A stretch of DNA of 64,000 nucleotides. Source: a bacterium (GTDB lineage Bacteria; Planctomycetota; Planctomycetia; Planctomycetales; Planctomycetaceae). Positions within the stretch are counted from its first letter, which is position 1, and each line of letters starts with the position of its first letter. Shown here piece after piece: positions 28,820 through 38,700 of this stretch. The stretch is from the NCBI GenBank assembly GCA_016125225.1, contig WGME01000002.1:62001-126000 (forward strand), in the 5' to 3' direction. The position numbers and the translations under genes are program-made. Under the pieces are notes generated by a model, which saw only the letters and a program-made list of their open reading frames with translations, was not told where the DNA came from and did no database searches.

Positions 28820-30142
28820 TCAAGGCGACTCCGCAGCGGCGATCAGTCGGGCTGACAGGTCCGGCAACTCACGCAACGCATCTACCACCGCTGCGGCTGC
28901 GAAGACCCGGACGCGTTTCACATCGTCATCGAACTGCGAGCGGGCTAAGGCCGAAACCACCGGCGAAACCTCACCCAACGATCGATAGCGATCCAGCTTC
29001 GGAAAGTAGATATCAACCTTGAATTCCACTTCCTTGTGCACCGGTGGTCCGTCGATCAACACATCAACGGGACCGACAGCAAACGGCAACTGCTGACGAA
29101 AGCGTTCGGTCGCGGCGATGATTTCCGCATAGGGCCGCCCCGCATATGACCGATACACATCGGGCGCCTGTTCGAGACTGAATTCTGCGACCCGTTTGTG
29201 CAACCGGCGGCGTGTTCCGAACAGCCCGTCCAACAATTCAGCGACCGGCAAGCCCGCAGCCGAATCCCGGAGTGTCGAAACAAAGTCGGCTTCCCGTTGC
29301 TCGAACAAGGCATGCAGATCGAGCCGGGGGTGCAACTCCACAAAACTACGGGCCAGCATGCAGGTCGCCGAGCGAACCGCGTGATGCCAGTAGACCTCGG
29401 TGAACATCACGTACCGGGCAAAGACCATCAGCTCGGCAGCCGTCTTGCCTTTGGAAGAAATCGCCAGCCCATCCCCGGCGGCATTCACCACCAGTGACTG
29501 CACCAGCCGCTCACGATCGAAGTTGCGACCATAAGGGACGCCACAATGCAGACTGTCGCGTTCCAGGTAGTCGAGTTTGTCGATATCGATTGGCCCCGAC
29601 AAAATCGACCGCATCAGTCGCAAGGCGGGGCTGTCGGACGCAGGGTGCAACAGATCCAGCACTTCGCCCGGTTCGACTTGCCATTCGGAACGCAGGACTT
29701 GGGCCAGCTCGCGATCTTCCGCTAGATAGGCCGAGGCAAAGTGCTCATGCGACGGGATGTCAGCCAGATGGAGATCTTCAATCGGATGGCAGAACGGCCA
29801 ATGTCCAATGTCGTGCAGCAACGCCGCGGTCAATAGAACCTCGGCATGATGCGGCGTGACCACGTCTGCAAAACGCGGGTCTTTGCCCAGTTGCCAGAGA
29901 TACCGGCAAGCATTGTAGAAGACGCCGAGGGCATGCTCGAACCGGGTGTGTGTCGCGCCGGGGTAAACCTTGGAACTCAGGCCGAGCTGCGAAATGTGCG
30001 CCAGCCGCTGATACTCCGGCGTATCAACCAGTGCGCGAACCCGTGGCGTGAAGGGAACATTCAGCCGATCGGGAATGCGAATCAGCGGTCCGCCCGCCTG
30101 CAATTCGGCCAGTTCCGCGATGTCGCCATAAGGGTGTCGCAT
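28820..30142 (-). CDS. HD-domain phosphohydrolase (dGTPase/SAMHD1-like)
   Basis: A 440-residue protein from the ATG at 30142 (MRHPYGDIAEL); a TTG at 30160 overlapping the upstream stop is possible. The metal-binding H...HD...D set is visible: THTRFEHALGVF, ALLHDIGHWPFCH and GPIDIDKLDYLERD. This is the pattern of COG1078-type HD hydrolases related to dGTP triphosphohydrolases and SAMHD1. The likely substrate is a (deoxy)nucleotide. The next gene upstream encodes a nucleoside deoxyribosyltransferase-like enzyme and ends 14 bases before this start, so the pair probably serves deoxynucleotide salvage or clean-up. Confidence 0.88.
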   Translation of the reverse strand: MRHPYGDIAELAELQAGGPLIRIPDRLNVPFTPRVRALVDTPEYQRLAHISQLGLSSKVYPGATHTRFEHALGVFYNACRYLWQLGKDPRFADVVTPHHAEVLLTAALLHDIGHWPFCHPIEDLHLADIPSHEHFASAYLAEDRELAQVLRSEWQVEPGEVLDLLHPASDSPALRLMRSILSGPIDIDKLDYLERDSLHCGVPYGRNFDRERLVQSLVVNAAGDGLAISSKGKTAAELMVFARYVMFTEVYWHHAVRSATCMLARSFVELHPRLDLHALFEQREADFVSTLRDSAAGLPVAELLDGLFGTRRRLHKRVAEFSLEQAPDVYRSYAGRPYAEIIAATERFRQQLPFAVGPVDVLIDGPPVHKEVEFKVDIYFPKLDRYRSLGEVSPVVSALARSQFDDDVKRVRVFAAAAVVDALRELPDLSARLIAAAESP

Positions 30143-30156
30143 GTCACTCGCCGAGA

Positions 30157-30843
30157 TCAATGAGGGGTGTGCATCAGGGGGCTGCCATCACGCACCGGAA
30201 CATGCGGGCGATGGTGGCTGCTCGGCGCGAAAAGTTCCGTCACACAATCGGCGAGGACATCGTTCTCGCAGAACGCCTGTTCCTGCTGCATCACCTTCCA
30301 TAACGCGGCACCATCACGGCAGGCCTGTTGCAACCGCAGCGGCAGCTTCGACAGAGTGATGGTCGGTGGGGCCAGCTGTTCGATGGCCTCATTCAAAGCC
30401 GGCACAATCGCATCAAGTTCATGCACGCGGTCAAAATCGACCAGGCCCATGAGCAACGGATTCACCCGCCCGGAAATCAGCGAGCGGACATCGTCCTGAT
30501 AAGCCACAATCGGCTTGCCCAGCGTCCAGGCAATCGCGGCTTCGGACACGGCCCCTTCATCCGGGACGCGGCCGTTCAGGTTCCACACCAAGGCGTCACA
30601 TCCCTGGATCACCTGAAAAACATCCAATGCGAAAATGGCTTCGTGCAGGAACTGGCCAGCAATGGTGCGGTCCCAACCGCGACTGACCAGCACTTCCAGC
30701 ACCAGCCGAAACTCCATGCCATCCCGGTGCGGCAGATAAACCGAGAACCCTGTCGCGACCAAACGGTCTGCAATCTCGGTCATCTCGGCTCGTTCGGCCG
30801 AGTTAAACAACGGGCCGGCACAGTAAATCTTCAGGGCATCCAT
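30157..30843 (-). CDS. Nucleoside 2-deoxyribosyltransferase family protein
   Basis: A 228-residue protein starting at ATG 30843, with GGAG upstream. The family marks are the opening IYCAGPLFNSAERAEM and the glycosidase-like segment PDEGAVSEAAIAWTLGKPI. Such enzymes swap or hydrolyse the N-glycosidic bond of deoxynucleosides or nucleotides (NDT, DNPH1/Rcl). The C-terminal 50 residues extend beyond the usual domain. It lies directly upstream of the HD phosphohydrolase gene. Confidence 0.82.
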   Translation of the reverse strand: MDALKIYCAGPLFNSAERAEMTEIADRLVATGFSVYLPHRDGMEFRLVLEVLVSRGWDRTIAGQFLHEAIFALDVFQVIQGCDALVWNLNGRVPDEGAVSEAAIAWTLGKPIVAYQDDVRSLISGRVNPLLMGLVDFDRVHELDAIVPALNEAIEQLAPPTITLSKLPLRLQQACRDGAALWKVMQQEQAFCENDVLADCVTELFAPSSHHRPHVPVRDGSPLMHTPH

Positions 30844-31027
30844 TCGCAGTCGCTCCTTCGCCGCGAAGTATAACAGAGCGAGCGTCAGCGTCGACAGCAC
30901 ACTCTGAAAAGCCGGCGACGCTGTCGCCAGATATCGTGAGGAACTGTCGTCGACGGCGGCTTTTCATGGAACATTTGGTAAGATCAGGCGACTTTCAGGA
31001 ATGGACCAACTTCGAGGAACTCTTGCG

Positions 31028-31960
31028 ATGCAGACGCGTGTGCTCGGCCGGACTGGTTTATCGCTTCCCATTTTGAGTTTCGGGGCTTCGTCGCTCGGCC
31101 AGGAATTTCGTTCGGTGAAACTCGATGAGGCTCTCAACAGCGTGCGCGTGGCCCTCGATTGCGGCCTCAACTTTATCGATACCTCACCCTTCTATGGCCG
31201 AGGCATGAGCGAGGTACTGCTCGGTATCGCTTTACGGGATGTTCCGCGGGACAGCTACACCCTGTGCACGAAACTCGGCCGGTACGATCTGCAGCATTTC
31301 GACTTCTCGGCCAAGCGCGTCGCCGAAAGTGTGGATGTGTCTTTGCACCGATTGGGAACCGATCATCTCGACATCATTTTGTGCCACGACATCGAGTTCG
31401 TGCCGATGCAACAGATTGTCGACGAGACCATCCCCGCGCTCCGCAAGATTCAACAGCTGGGGAAAGTCCGATTCATCGGCTTCAGCGGTTATCCGCAGAA
31501 GATTTTCCGGTTCATCTGCGACCAGACCGATGTCGATTGTGTCTTGAGCTACAACCAGTACACCTTGCAGAACACACGCTTCGCGGATGAGTCGGTGCCA
31601 TATCTGAAGGAGAAAGGAGTCGGCGTGATGAATGCCGGCCCGTTCTCCGCCCGTCTGTTGACGAACGCTCCGTTACCGGCCTGGCTCAAAGAGCCGGAAT
31701 CGGTGAAAGCCGCGGCTCGAAAAGCGGCCGAACTGTGTGCCAGTCGCGGGTCCGATATCGCCAAGCTGGCGTTGCAGTTCTCCATTGCGCACCCCGATAT
31801 CACCACCACGGTGGCGGGAAGTGCGAATCCCCAAAACATCCGTAACTGGGCGACATGGGCCGCAGAGCCGATCGATCAAGATCTACTGCGTGACGTCCAG
31901 GCAATCTTCGCCCCAGTGAAGAATCTTGGCCACACTGAGGGGCTACCGGAGAACAACTAA
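31028..31960 (+). CDS. Aldo/keto reductase
   Basis: A 310-residue NADPH-dependent aldo/keto reductase from the ATG at 31028, preceded by GAGGAA. The catalytic tetrad is visible: Asp in NFIDTSPFYG, Tyr in the same motif, Lys in LCTKLGRY and His in DIILCHDIE. The pattern is closest to L-galactose/L-fucose dehydrogenase-like AKRs. A cofactor-binding segment TVAGSANPQNI is near the end. The gene overlaps the convergent lipoprotein gene by four bases at the stop codons. Confidence 0.92.
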   Translation: MQTRVLGRTGLSLPILSFGASSLGQEFRSVKLDEALNSVRVALDCGLNFIDTSPFYGRGMSEVLLGIALRDVPRDSYTLCTKLGRYDLQHFDFSAKRVAESVDVSLHRLGTDHLDIILCHDIEFVPMQQIVDETIPALRKIQQLGKVRFIGFSGYPQKIFRFICDQTDVDCVLSYNQYTLQNTRFADESVPYLKEKGVGVMNAGPFSARLLTNAPLPAWLKEPESVKAAARKAAELCASRGSDIAKLALQFSIAHPDITTTVAGSANPQNIRNWATWAAEPIDQDLLRDVQAIFAPVKNLGHTEGLPENN

Positions 31961-32403
31961 CGACTTTCGAGCTTGAAATCGAACGTGTTGTCCGGCTTGG
32001 CTTCGACAACCGCTTCCAGGCCGGAGTTGTTCAGTTCCGAGAAGCGAACTGGCAAGTGAGACCGGATCGGGGGAATTTTTCCGGTCTTGGGGTCGGGTTC
32101 CGTGGGGGACTCAATTTTGCTGATGGTGACCGTCATTCGACCTTTGGCACAGCCATCGTTTTGATTGAATGTCGTCAGTTTGTATACACCCTGCGCGTCG
32201 GTCCGCCCCGCAGCGGTCCGTGCCCCTTTTTCGTTGGGGTTGAACGTCACAATGGCCTCTTCCACAGCTTTACCATCCAGTGTCACAGTCCCCTGCACCG
32301 GATAGACCTTGGGCAGATCCTCACCACTTCCACCAAAGCAGCCAACCAGAGCCAAACCTAAGGCCAAGAGACACAACCGATTCATAACGCGTACTAACCG
32401 CAT
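31957..32403 (-). CDS. Small lipoprotein with carboxypeptidase-regulatory-like beta domain
   Basis: A 148-residue protein. The ATG at 32403 has AGGAAA at suitable distance; a second ATG at 32385 does not. The lipobox is LVGC with Cys22. The mature part is a beta-sandwich of the carboxypeptidase regulatory/transthyretin-like type: VYPVQGTVTLDGKAVEEAIV, then GRTDAQGVYKL. Such lipoproteins typically accompany DUF1559 genes in planctomycetes, as here (next gene upstream on the same strand). The role is unknown and probably structural. Confidence 0.85.
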   Translation of the reverse strand: MRLVRVMNRLCLLALGLALVGCFGGSGEDLPKVYPVQGTVTLDGKAVEEAIVTFNPNEKGARTAAGRTDAQGVYKLTTFNQNDGCAKGRMTVTISKIESPTEPDPKTGKIPPIRSHLPVRFSELNNSGLEAVVEAKPDNTFDFKLESR

Positions 32404-32469
32404 CGATAGAGTTTCCTACTGGAGCCACACAGTTTTCGTTCTACGATATCTTGCAATGCACACCGTCAT

Positions 32470-32483
32470 ACAATAATTATTGT
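32470..32483. promoter_or_regulatory. Perfect 14-base palindrome upstream of the lipoprotein gene
   Basis: ACAATAATTATTGT is its own reverse complement and lies 67 bases before the lipoprotein start. It could be an operator for a dimeric regulator; no regulator gene adjoins it. Confidence 0.3.
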
Positions 32484-32499
32484 GACGAAATGCATAGAG

Positions 32500-32543
32500 A
32501 CTAAGACGTGGATCGACGCCTCAGCGTAAATCCACGCCTTAGT
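32500..32543 (-). terminator. Long hairpin between the DUF1559 and lipoprotein genes
   Basis: Two 14-base arms (32500-32513 and 32530-32543) pair with one mismatch, and the 16-base loop contains a further ACGC/GCGT stem. It starts 33 bases after the DUF1559 stop on the minus strand. It lacks a strong U-tract, so it may terminate only in part or protect the mRNA end. Confidence 0.5.
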
Positions 32544-32575
32544 TCATTTCACAGGTTCACACAAAACGAAGCCGC

Positions 32576-33562
32576 TTAGAAATCACCCACGGTTTCACCG
32601 CTATTGCGGGTCCCCAGGGCGCGCTGCGTTCCCACGTCGATGTTTTCGGAAAAGAAGCGGACGGCACCATCGCACATGAGTCCATGCACGCCACCGGTAT
32701 GGAAACTGGCGAAGCTGGCCTTGTTCTGCTGAGCCGTTTGCGCCACACCGGCGATGGCCTGATAGTTCAACGGCATACCGAATGAGCCATTAAATCGTGC
32801 CGATTCATCCTGTGTATTCGGATTTCCGATCGCGTAGTGATCATACACATTCGTGGTTTTCGTTCCAGCACCACCCCGCGTCCATTCGGCGACAATTACG
32901 GTATTCGATGTTCCATCGATAATGTTCGCGATGGAATACGAGCTTTGCAGCGACATCACCCCGTTATAGCGACCATCCATGCAGCAGGCATCGTCGAGGT
33001 GTTGCTGTGATTCTGTGGGTCGACCCGCTGGGCCGGAAGCAACAGCAGGTGTGGGTGACCCGACGATCCCTGAGGCATTCGCACCGTAGCTGGTTAAAAC
33101 CTGACTCCAGGTGACGGCGTTGCCATTGATCGTGGCGGAGACGTTATTTCGGGCAATATCATTGGTCGACGGGCAACGCAATGCCGGGAGTGGGGTCTCC
33201 AGGGCCGGCTTGTTTGTCCCGGTCCAGCTCACATTCGGATTAAAAACGCCGGGGAAATCGATGCTGTTGTACAACGGAGCCTGATCAAGATAGGGCAGAA
33301 TCATACAGTCCCAGGAAACACCCGGCGTGGGGTTGGCGACTTGAGGAAAGACGCGGAAATGGCTCGCGGTAAAGACGCGATGAGTGTCATGATAGTTGTG
33401 GAGCGCTAAGCCGAGCTGCTTCAGATTGTTCCGGCATTGAGTCCGCCGTGCCGATTCACGCGCCTGTTGCACGGCCGGTAACAGCAGCGCAATCAGGATG
33501 GCAATGATGGCAATCACAACCAGCAACTCAATCAATGTAAAACCCGAGCGACGACGCAACAT
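32576..33562 (-). CDS. DUF1559 prepilin-like secreted protein
   Basis: A 328-residue protein with a type IV prepilin leader: MLRRRSG, cut before FTLIELLVVIAIIAILIALL, then an amphipathic helix (QQARESARRTQCRNNLKQLG). DUF1559 follows, ending in the typical tail HTGGVHGLMCDGAVRFFSENID with its DG motif. Planctomycetes have dozens of these. They are presumed to be pseudopilins or surface-fibre proteins processed by a prepilin peptidase. A carboxypeptidase-regulatory-like lipoprotein gene lies downstream. Confidence 0.95.
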   Translation of the reverse strand: MLRRRSGFTLIELLVVIAIIAILIALLLPAVQQARESARRTQCRNNLKQLGLALHNYHDTHRVFTASHFRVFPQVANPTPGVSWDCMILPYLDQAPLYNSIDFPGVFNPNVSWTGTNKPALETPLPALRCPSTNDIARNNVSATINGNAVTWSQVLTSYGANASGIVGSPTPAVASGPAGRPTESQQHLDDACCMDGRYNGVMSLQSSYSIANIIDGTSNTVIVAEWTRGGAGTKTTNVYDHYAIGNPNTQDESARFNGSFGMPLNYQAIAGVAQTAQQNKASFASFHTGGVHGLMCDGAVRFFSENIDVGTQRALGTRNSGETVGDF

Positions 33563-34023
33563 GATGTCGATTCCTGAGAAGACACTTGATGAAATGACAA
33601 AATCATTGAACAGCGGTTTTAGACATCAACCGCAAAACCAGTACTGGATATGATACATTGCAATCAATGAAACGACTCGCCGTTTCCGTTGATAACAACG
33701 TTGATCTCAACAAACATTCAACAGGCCGAATGGCTCGCAACTCACAATAACCCTAAGGAGCGATGATGGAGCCGAAAAATGTTTGAGGAAATCTCACATT
33801 TGCAAATGTTGCAAGAATAATCGGCGCGGCTCAGTCATCATCAACAACTGCCAATGTGACAATGTAAAGAACAATCCTCCATCTGTTCAAAAATGGTGAA
33901 TTCGGGAATCAGAAAGCCGCTGCATACAAAACTGATATGCCAGTGGTTTGCAAAAACACAATCATTCCACGCAATAGAGATTCGCGTCAGAATCTGCCTG
34001 CCAACAGCAGCGAACCAACTCGG
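33563..34023. other. AT-richer intergenic region upstream of the DUF1559 gene
   Basis: A 461-base region, clearly richer in A+T than its neighbours, with no gene-like frame. It contains a perfect 14-base palindrome ACATTTGCAAATGT (33796-33809) and overlapping short inverted repeats at 33613-33639 (GCGGTT/AACCGC and GGTTTT/AAAACC) in the DUF1559 leader. It probably holds the DUF1559 promoter. Confidence 0.5.
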
Positions 34024-34647
34024 TTACTTTCGTCGCCAGCAGCCTGTGTAGGTATTCGCACCATCTAATGTGCGGCGGCGATGGAAGCTGGTTAGATAGT
34101 CCATGTCGTGCGCGGGGGCCTTCGGGACTGGCGCGGGCAGAACTTCAAAGTCGGCATGGTGGTTCATCAAGCCGGAGATCACACCGAAGTATTCTTCGAC
34201 ATCGGTCCAGGAATGAACTTCGCCCCCGTGCATGACGACCTTGGACAGCAGATCGACAAAGTGCTCATTGTACAAACGACGTTTGCGATGACGTCGCTTC
34301 CACCAGGGGTCAGGAAAGTAGACGTGAGCGCGACTCACCGAATGTGCAGCGACACGCGTGCGCAGAAATTCGTGCGCATCGCCACCGATCACTCGACCGT
34401 TCGGGAACTCGCGCTTCTGTAACCGCCGCGCCCCGCGGCGGCCCTCCGTGTAGTCGAGTTCGAGGCCGAGGAAGTTGGTTTCCGGATGGGCCTCCGTCGA
34501 GTTGAACAGGAAGAGTCCGCGGCCGCAGCCGATATCGAGTTCCACAGGTTGGGTGTTCCCAAAGAACTCGGCCCAATTAACAGTCGCGGGCACATCGTTG
34601 AGGGTGCGGAAGTAGGGAAAGAGGTCGCTCGGAGGGTCGGCTGTCAT
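34024..34647 (-). CDS. trmB: tRNA (guanine-N7-)-methyltransferase
   Basis: A 207-residue class I SAM methyltransferase that makes m7G46 in tRNA. The SAM-binding loop is ELDIGCGRGLFL, the acidic end of strand 2 is LGLELD, and the family signature is AHVYFPDPWWKRRHRKRRL. The C-terminal TrmB region (ISGLMNHHADFEVLP) is present. The length is typical. The start ATG at 34647 opens directly into the short N-terminal extension. Confidence 0.95.
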   Translation of the reverse strand: MTADPPSDLFPYFRTLNDVPATVNWAEFFGNTQPVELDIGCGRGLFLFNSTEAHPETNFLGLELDYTEGRRGARRLQKREFPNGRVIGGDAHEFLRTRVAAHSVSRAHVYFPDPWWKRRHRKRRLYNEHFVDLLSKVVMHGGEVHSWTDVEEYFGVISGLMNHHADFEVLPAPVPKAPAHDMDYLTSFHRRRTLDGANTYTGCWRRK

Positions 34648-34679
34648 TCACATGGCGATCAAGGAAGGAATTCAAGGTG

Positions 34680-34707
34680 AAAGCCCAGAGCAGAACCCCT
34701 GGGCTTT
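34680..34707 (-). terminator. Rho-independent-like terminator after the PLDc_N/TPR gene
   Basis: AAAGCCCAG (34680-34688) and CTGGGCTTT (34699-34707) form a perfect 9-bp stem with a 10-base loop. It lies between the stop of the 34797-35615 gene and trmB, both on the minus strand. The A/U-bearing stem ends make it usable in either direction. Confidence 0.6.
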
Positions 34708-34796
34708 TGCGACCATTTCGACAAACCGTCGCAATGATGTCAAGCAGGGACCATTCTCGTCGCCAGAACGGATCGAAGGACGGCGATACCGCCCGC

Positions 34797-35615
34797 TTAC
34801 CGCAGTTGCCGCAGGAGTTTTTGACCGCGGCTTTTCCATCGGCCGAATTTTCGGGCAATCGCCGTCGGGCTACCGTGGATATCTCGCAGCATCGATTTGA
34901 TGTGCTCACGTGCAGCATCGATGTCACCGGCATCCCGGCATTCACAGGCCAGCAGGTAGACGGCTTCGGGATGCCGCCAGCGTTTCACGTGCTGTTCGAA
35001 ATGCTGCCGAGCGGCGGCGGCATCACCAAGATCCTGCAAGCCTCGTCCGTAGGCCAAAGAGACATCACCGAATTTGTATTGCGGATCGACGGCCAGAATC
35101 CGCTGGCAGAAATTTTTCACATCGGCAGGGTGTTTCTGTTGCACGGCCACCAACGCGGCTCCCCAGAGAGCCGGTAGCGACTGCGGATCTTTCAGCAGGG
35201 CTTGCTCATAAGCGGCTTTGGCCTGATCCCAGCGCCCCACTTCGCGTAGCGCATCGCCCCATTGCAAAAACTGATGGGCATTGCCGATCTGATGGGCCGC
35301 GGTTTCCAGCCGTGCCAGTTCTTTGCCACGTGTCCAGGCCCGCATCCACTGGGGAGCGGTAAAATCACGCTGGGGAAAGAACCGGGCCACGGCATAGACA
35401 ATCGCCCCGGGGAAGGGAGCGATCACCAACAACCAGATCCAGAAAAAGCGATCGGGTTCACGCAAGATGCAATCGATCAGCATCCAGAGCCAGAACCCGC
35501 TATACAGCATGGCCAAGGCCGAGATCAGCAGCCCGATGAGCATGAAGATCCATAGCCCTGCAGTCGGTTGGGGGGGCATCGGACCCGCTTGTGCAAACAA
35601 AGACCAGACAAACAT
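34797..35615 (-). CDS. Membrane protein with PLDc_N-like N-terminus and TPR repeats
   Basis: A 272-residue protein. Two membrane helices (about residues 22-50 and 57-77) enclose MLIDCILREPDRFFWIWLL and PGAIVYAVARFF, the pattern of the phospholipase D-nuclease N-terminal (PLDc_N) module. The cytoplasmic part (about 95-265) carries tetratricopeptide repeats: HQFLQWGDALREVGRWDQAK, ALWGAALVAVQQKHPADVKN, SLAYGRGLQDLGDAAAARQH and VYLLACECRDAGDIDAARE. There is no catalytic phospholipase motif. It is probably a membrane-anchored scaffold. A terminator follows it. Confidence 0.82.
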   Translation of the reverse strand: MFVWSLFAQAGPMPPQPTAGLWIFMLIGLLISALAMLYSGFWLWMLIDCILREPDRFFWIWLLVIAPFPGAIVYAVARFFPQRDFTAPQWMRAWTRGKELARLETAAHQIGNAHQFLQWGDALREVGRWDQAKAAYEQALLKDPQSLPALWGAALVAVQQKHPADVKNFCQRILAVDPQYKFGDVSLAYGRGLQDLGDAAAARQHFEQHVKRWRHPEAVYLLACECRDAGDIDAAREHIKSMLRDIHGSPTAIARKFGRWKSRGQKLLRQLR

Positions 35616-35737
35616 GAGATTCGGTTCTCCTCAAGTGTCTGGCATTCTGACGACATCCCCCCTCGATGTCACATGACGCGGGAAATTTGAATCCTTGATG
35701 AAGCTTTGAGGGACAATAATTCTTTCGTCCATGACAG

Positions 35738-38700
35738 CTATTTCGGCTGCTGCTTCTCGGCTTGTCGTTCCGCGGTCCAAGGGACTGGCCCTGCCACTTC
35801 CTCGCCGGTAAAGACGAGTTGCCGACCATCACGCGACCAGTGGGTCTCGTAGACCATCAGATTTTCCGGATGGTTTTCGAGCAATTCGGGTGCCCCTGGT
35901 GACATCCGAGAGACCGAATAGATCTGCTTAAACTTCCGCTGCGGATGGGGCATGGTGAAAATCACCGCATCATTCCTGGCCGAGAACGTGATATCAGGAT
36001 TGATGTTCGCGGCGTTCTCCACCAGAACGACCGACTGGCTGTCTGGGGCAATGTTAATCACCGCGACTTCGTCTCCTCCGGTTCGCAGACGAGCTTTGAA
36101 TCCAATGGACTGGCTGTCGTGCGACCAGCCGAAGTTCCAATAAATCGTGCTGTAGCGCGAGGCATCGGCTCCAGAGAACAATTGCCGTGTCATCATGGTG
36201 ACGGGGTCCATCAGAAAGATATTTCCGGACTTGCCATAGGCAATCCATTTGCCATCCGGAGACCATTGGGTCCCCCAACCGCCACGATCAATCACGGTGC
36301 GATGGGAGCCGTCGATATTCATGCGGGTGATGCCACCACTGGGATCGGAAAACACCACGAATTTATTGTCTGCCGAAATGCTCGGCATGCAGCCCATGCC
36401 CAGGTCACGAAAGTTCGAACCATCAGCGTTCATGACCACGATGTGAGACGTGGACGTTGAGCGGTTCGACATATCGGCCGCAATCATCGTTCCATCGGGA
36501 GACCACTCCGAAGACCCCACCACCGCCAGATTGAGTCGCGTAGGGTCTGCAATACGAGTCATTCCCGTGCCATCAGGTTGCATGATGAACAGACCGCGCG
36601 GGATGGGTGTGGACGATTCCGGATACCACACCAGCTTTTCGGCTTTCAGCGTCAAATGCTTCCAAAGCACGCTGGAGTGGCCATTGCCCATACTGGCAGC
36701 GACTATGCGAATGCCGTCAGCGACAAGGGGATTTTCTAAGGCTGGCTCGGTCCAAAGCAGTTGGTACTCCGGAGAATCGTCGATCGAGTAAAGATAATGC
36801 AACTGGTCGCCACGCCGGGCCAATCGGAGTCGGCCGGCAGTCGCCTCACAGGAGGCATGTTCAAGCGTGGGATAAACCCTGGACTTGTTCGGCAGCAGAT
36901 AGGAAATCGCCGGGATAACTTCATGGCGTCCCGCCACATTCTTATTTCGATGAAAGATATGTTGCGTCTCTTTCTCATCGTCCATCTGCACGATGAACAT
37001 AATCCGCACATCTTTATCGCTCACGATCGACAACTGATCGAATTGCACTTCGAGGTCAAAGTCTCCTTCCACGCCCAATCGTGGGTAGATATTGTTGGTG
37101 ACCCAACTCGACGTGGACTTCGCCTGTGCCAGCACTCCTTCGGGACCGGGTTGAACAGAGATCGTAGAACTGGACGGCGTTAACTTGAAGTACTCTGGCG
37201 GAGCACCTTCTTTCGCAAAGTCATGCTCAAAGGTGAAGGGCAGGCCATCTCGTTGCCGGTTAATTTCCAGGACCTTCGTATCGGCCAATGACTGTTCCTG
37301 CAGAGTCGGCAGAGTCTTCGGCCAATCTCCTGTCAGGACGACACGCCGCACGCGAACTTCCGACTGGCCCGCATAACGGAAGAGTCCAAACGTCTGCATG
37401 CGTTCCGGATCGATCGGCCGCTCGTAGATCAACTGGTCGTTCAATGAGAGTTGAACTTGCTGATCGACCAGCTTGACGCGTAATCGGTTCCAGTCATTCA
37501 CAATGAATGGCAACGCCGCTGGCCCGCGACGATACTCGGCACGATCCTGGACATTTTTTGGACTTTGACCCGTGCGGTCATAGCGGCTGTCTGTCAGCCA
37601 GTGCTCGCGAACGCCCTGAGGTTCCAGCAGAAATGCCAACCGATCGAGTGCGGGGTGGGTGACAGACTCGCCGGGAACATAGAAGAATTCCAGATCGAGC
37701 TGTTCTCCTGAGACCATGGGACGCACATAGCAGAGCAGGCTTTCATACCACATGCCCCGCAGATCGGAAACACTCCGGGCCACGATGATGCCCGTGGAGG
37801 CTGGATCTTCTTCATAGGTCCAGCGAGCCCCGGGAATTCCCACCTGTTCATCGTGATGATAGCTGTACCAGCCGGTTAACTCCGGAGCACCAATCAGCGA
37901 GACTTCGGACAAGACCTGCGGATTCCCCAGGATTCTTAAATTGCGAATGGCTCCGTGCTGTCGCCCCCAGGCACGAAACCCGATCCACGGATGACGCGGT
38001 TCAGGCAAGGGCATTTGGTAGGCTTGTCGGCCATTGAAGTAGACCGTAAGAACCGAATCGCGGACGACACCCCGGTAATGGACCCACGGGCCATAGCTCT
38101 GGAACTTGGGAGAGGCTTTCAAGAAGTTCGGGCTTTTGGCCAGCACGCCGACTTCCACCTCATCCGCCGTCCAACGGGGGCCGATATAGTGGCCCCCAAT
38201 GAGCATCTGTGTCGGATTGCGACTGGGGTTGGAAAGCTCCGCATCGATTTCAAAATCCCCCGTGAGCGGGATGCGATAGAAGACATAGTCTTCGTCATGC
38301 CCGCGAAGCTTTTGAATCTCACCCGGGAAGAACTTCCATAGGGCGGGAGGGTGACCGCGTCCGCGAGTGGCGGACTTCATAGTGCCCCCCAGTATCCAGT
38401 CGCCGGCCGGAAGCTCGGGGGACACGGCCGCATGGCTGGGATGCGTCATGCTGGTGTGTTGTGCCACAAGATAGGCGAGTTGCTGATGCCAGTAGTTCGT
38501 CCTGACCGGCTTCCATTGCAGAGTTCGTTGGCTGTAGATCGAGTTCATCAGGTCGACCAGCGCACTGAACTGCGGATAATGAGGGACTCCGTAAAACAAG
38601 CAGAGTGTTTCCGGCCATTGATCATCCAGTCCAACGGCCTCATAGCCTTTCACCAGTGCATGGAGTTTCAGGCAGGCCTCGGTCGCCGCGGCTTCATCAC

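Noticed and set aside
34652-35177. Plus-strand frames opposite the PLDc_N/TPR gene
   Set aside because: Antisense shadows; the minus-strand protein has membrane helices and TPR repeats, and the intergenic part holds a terminator.
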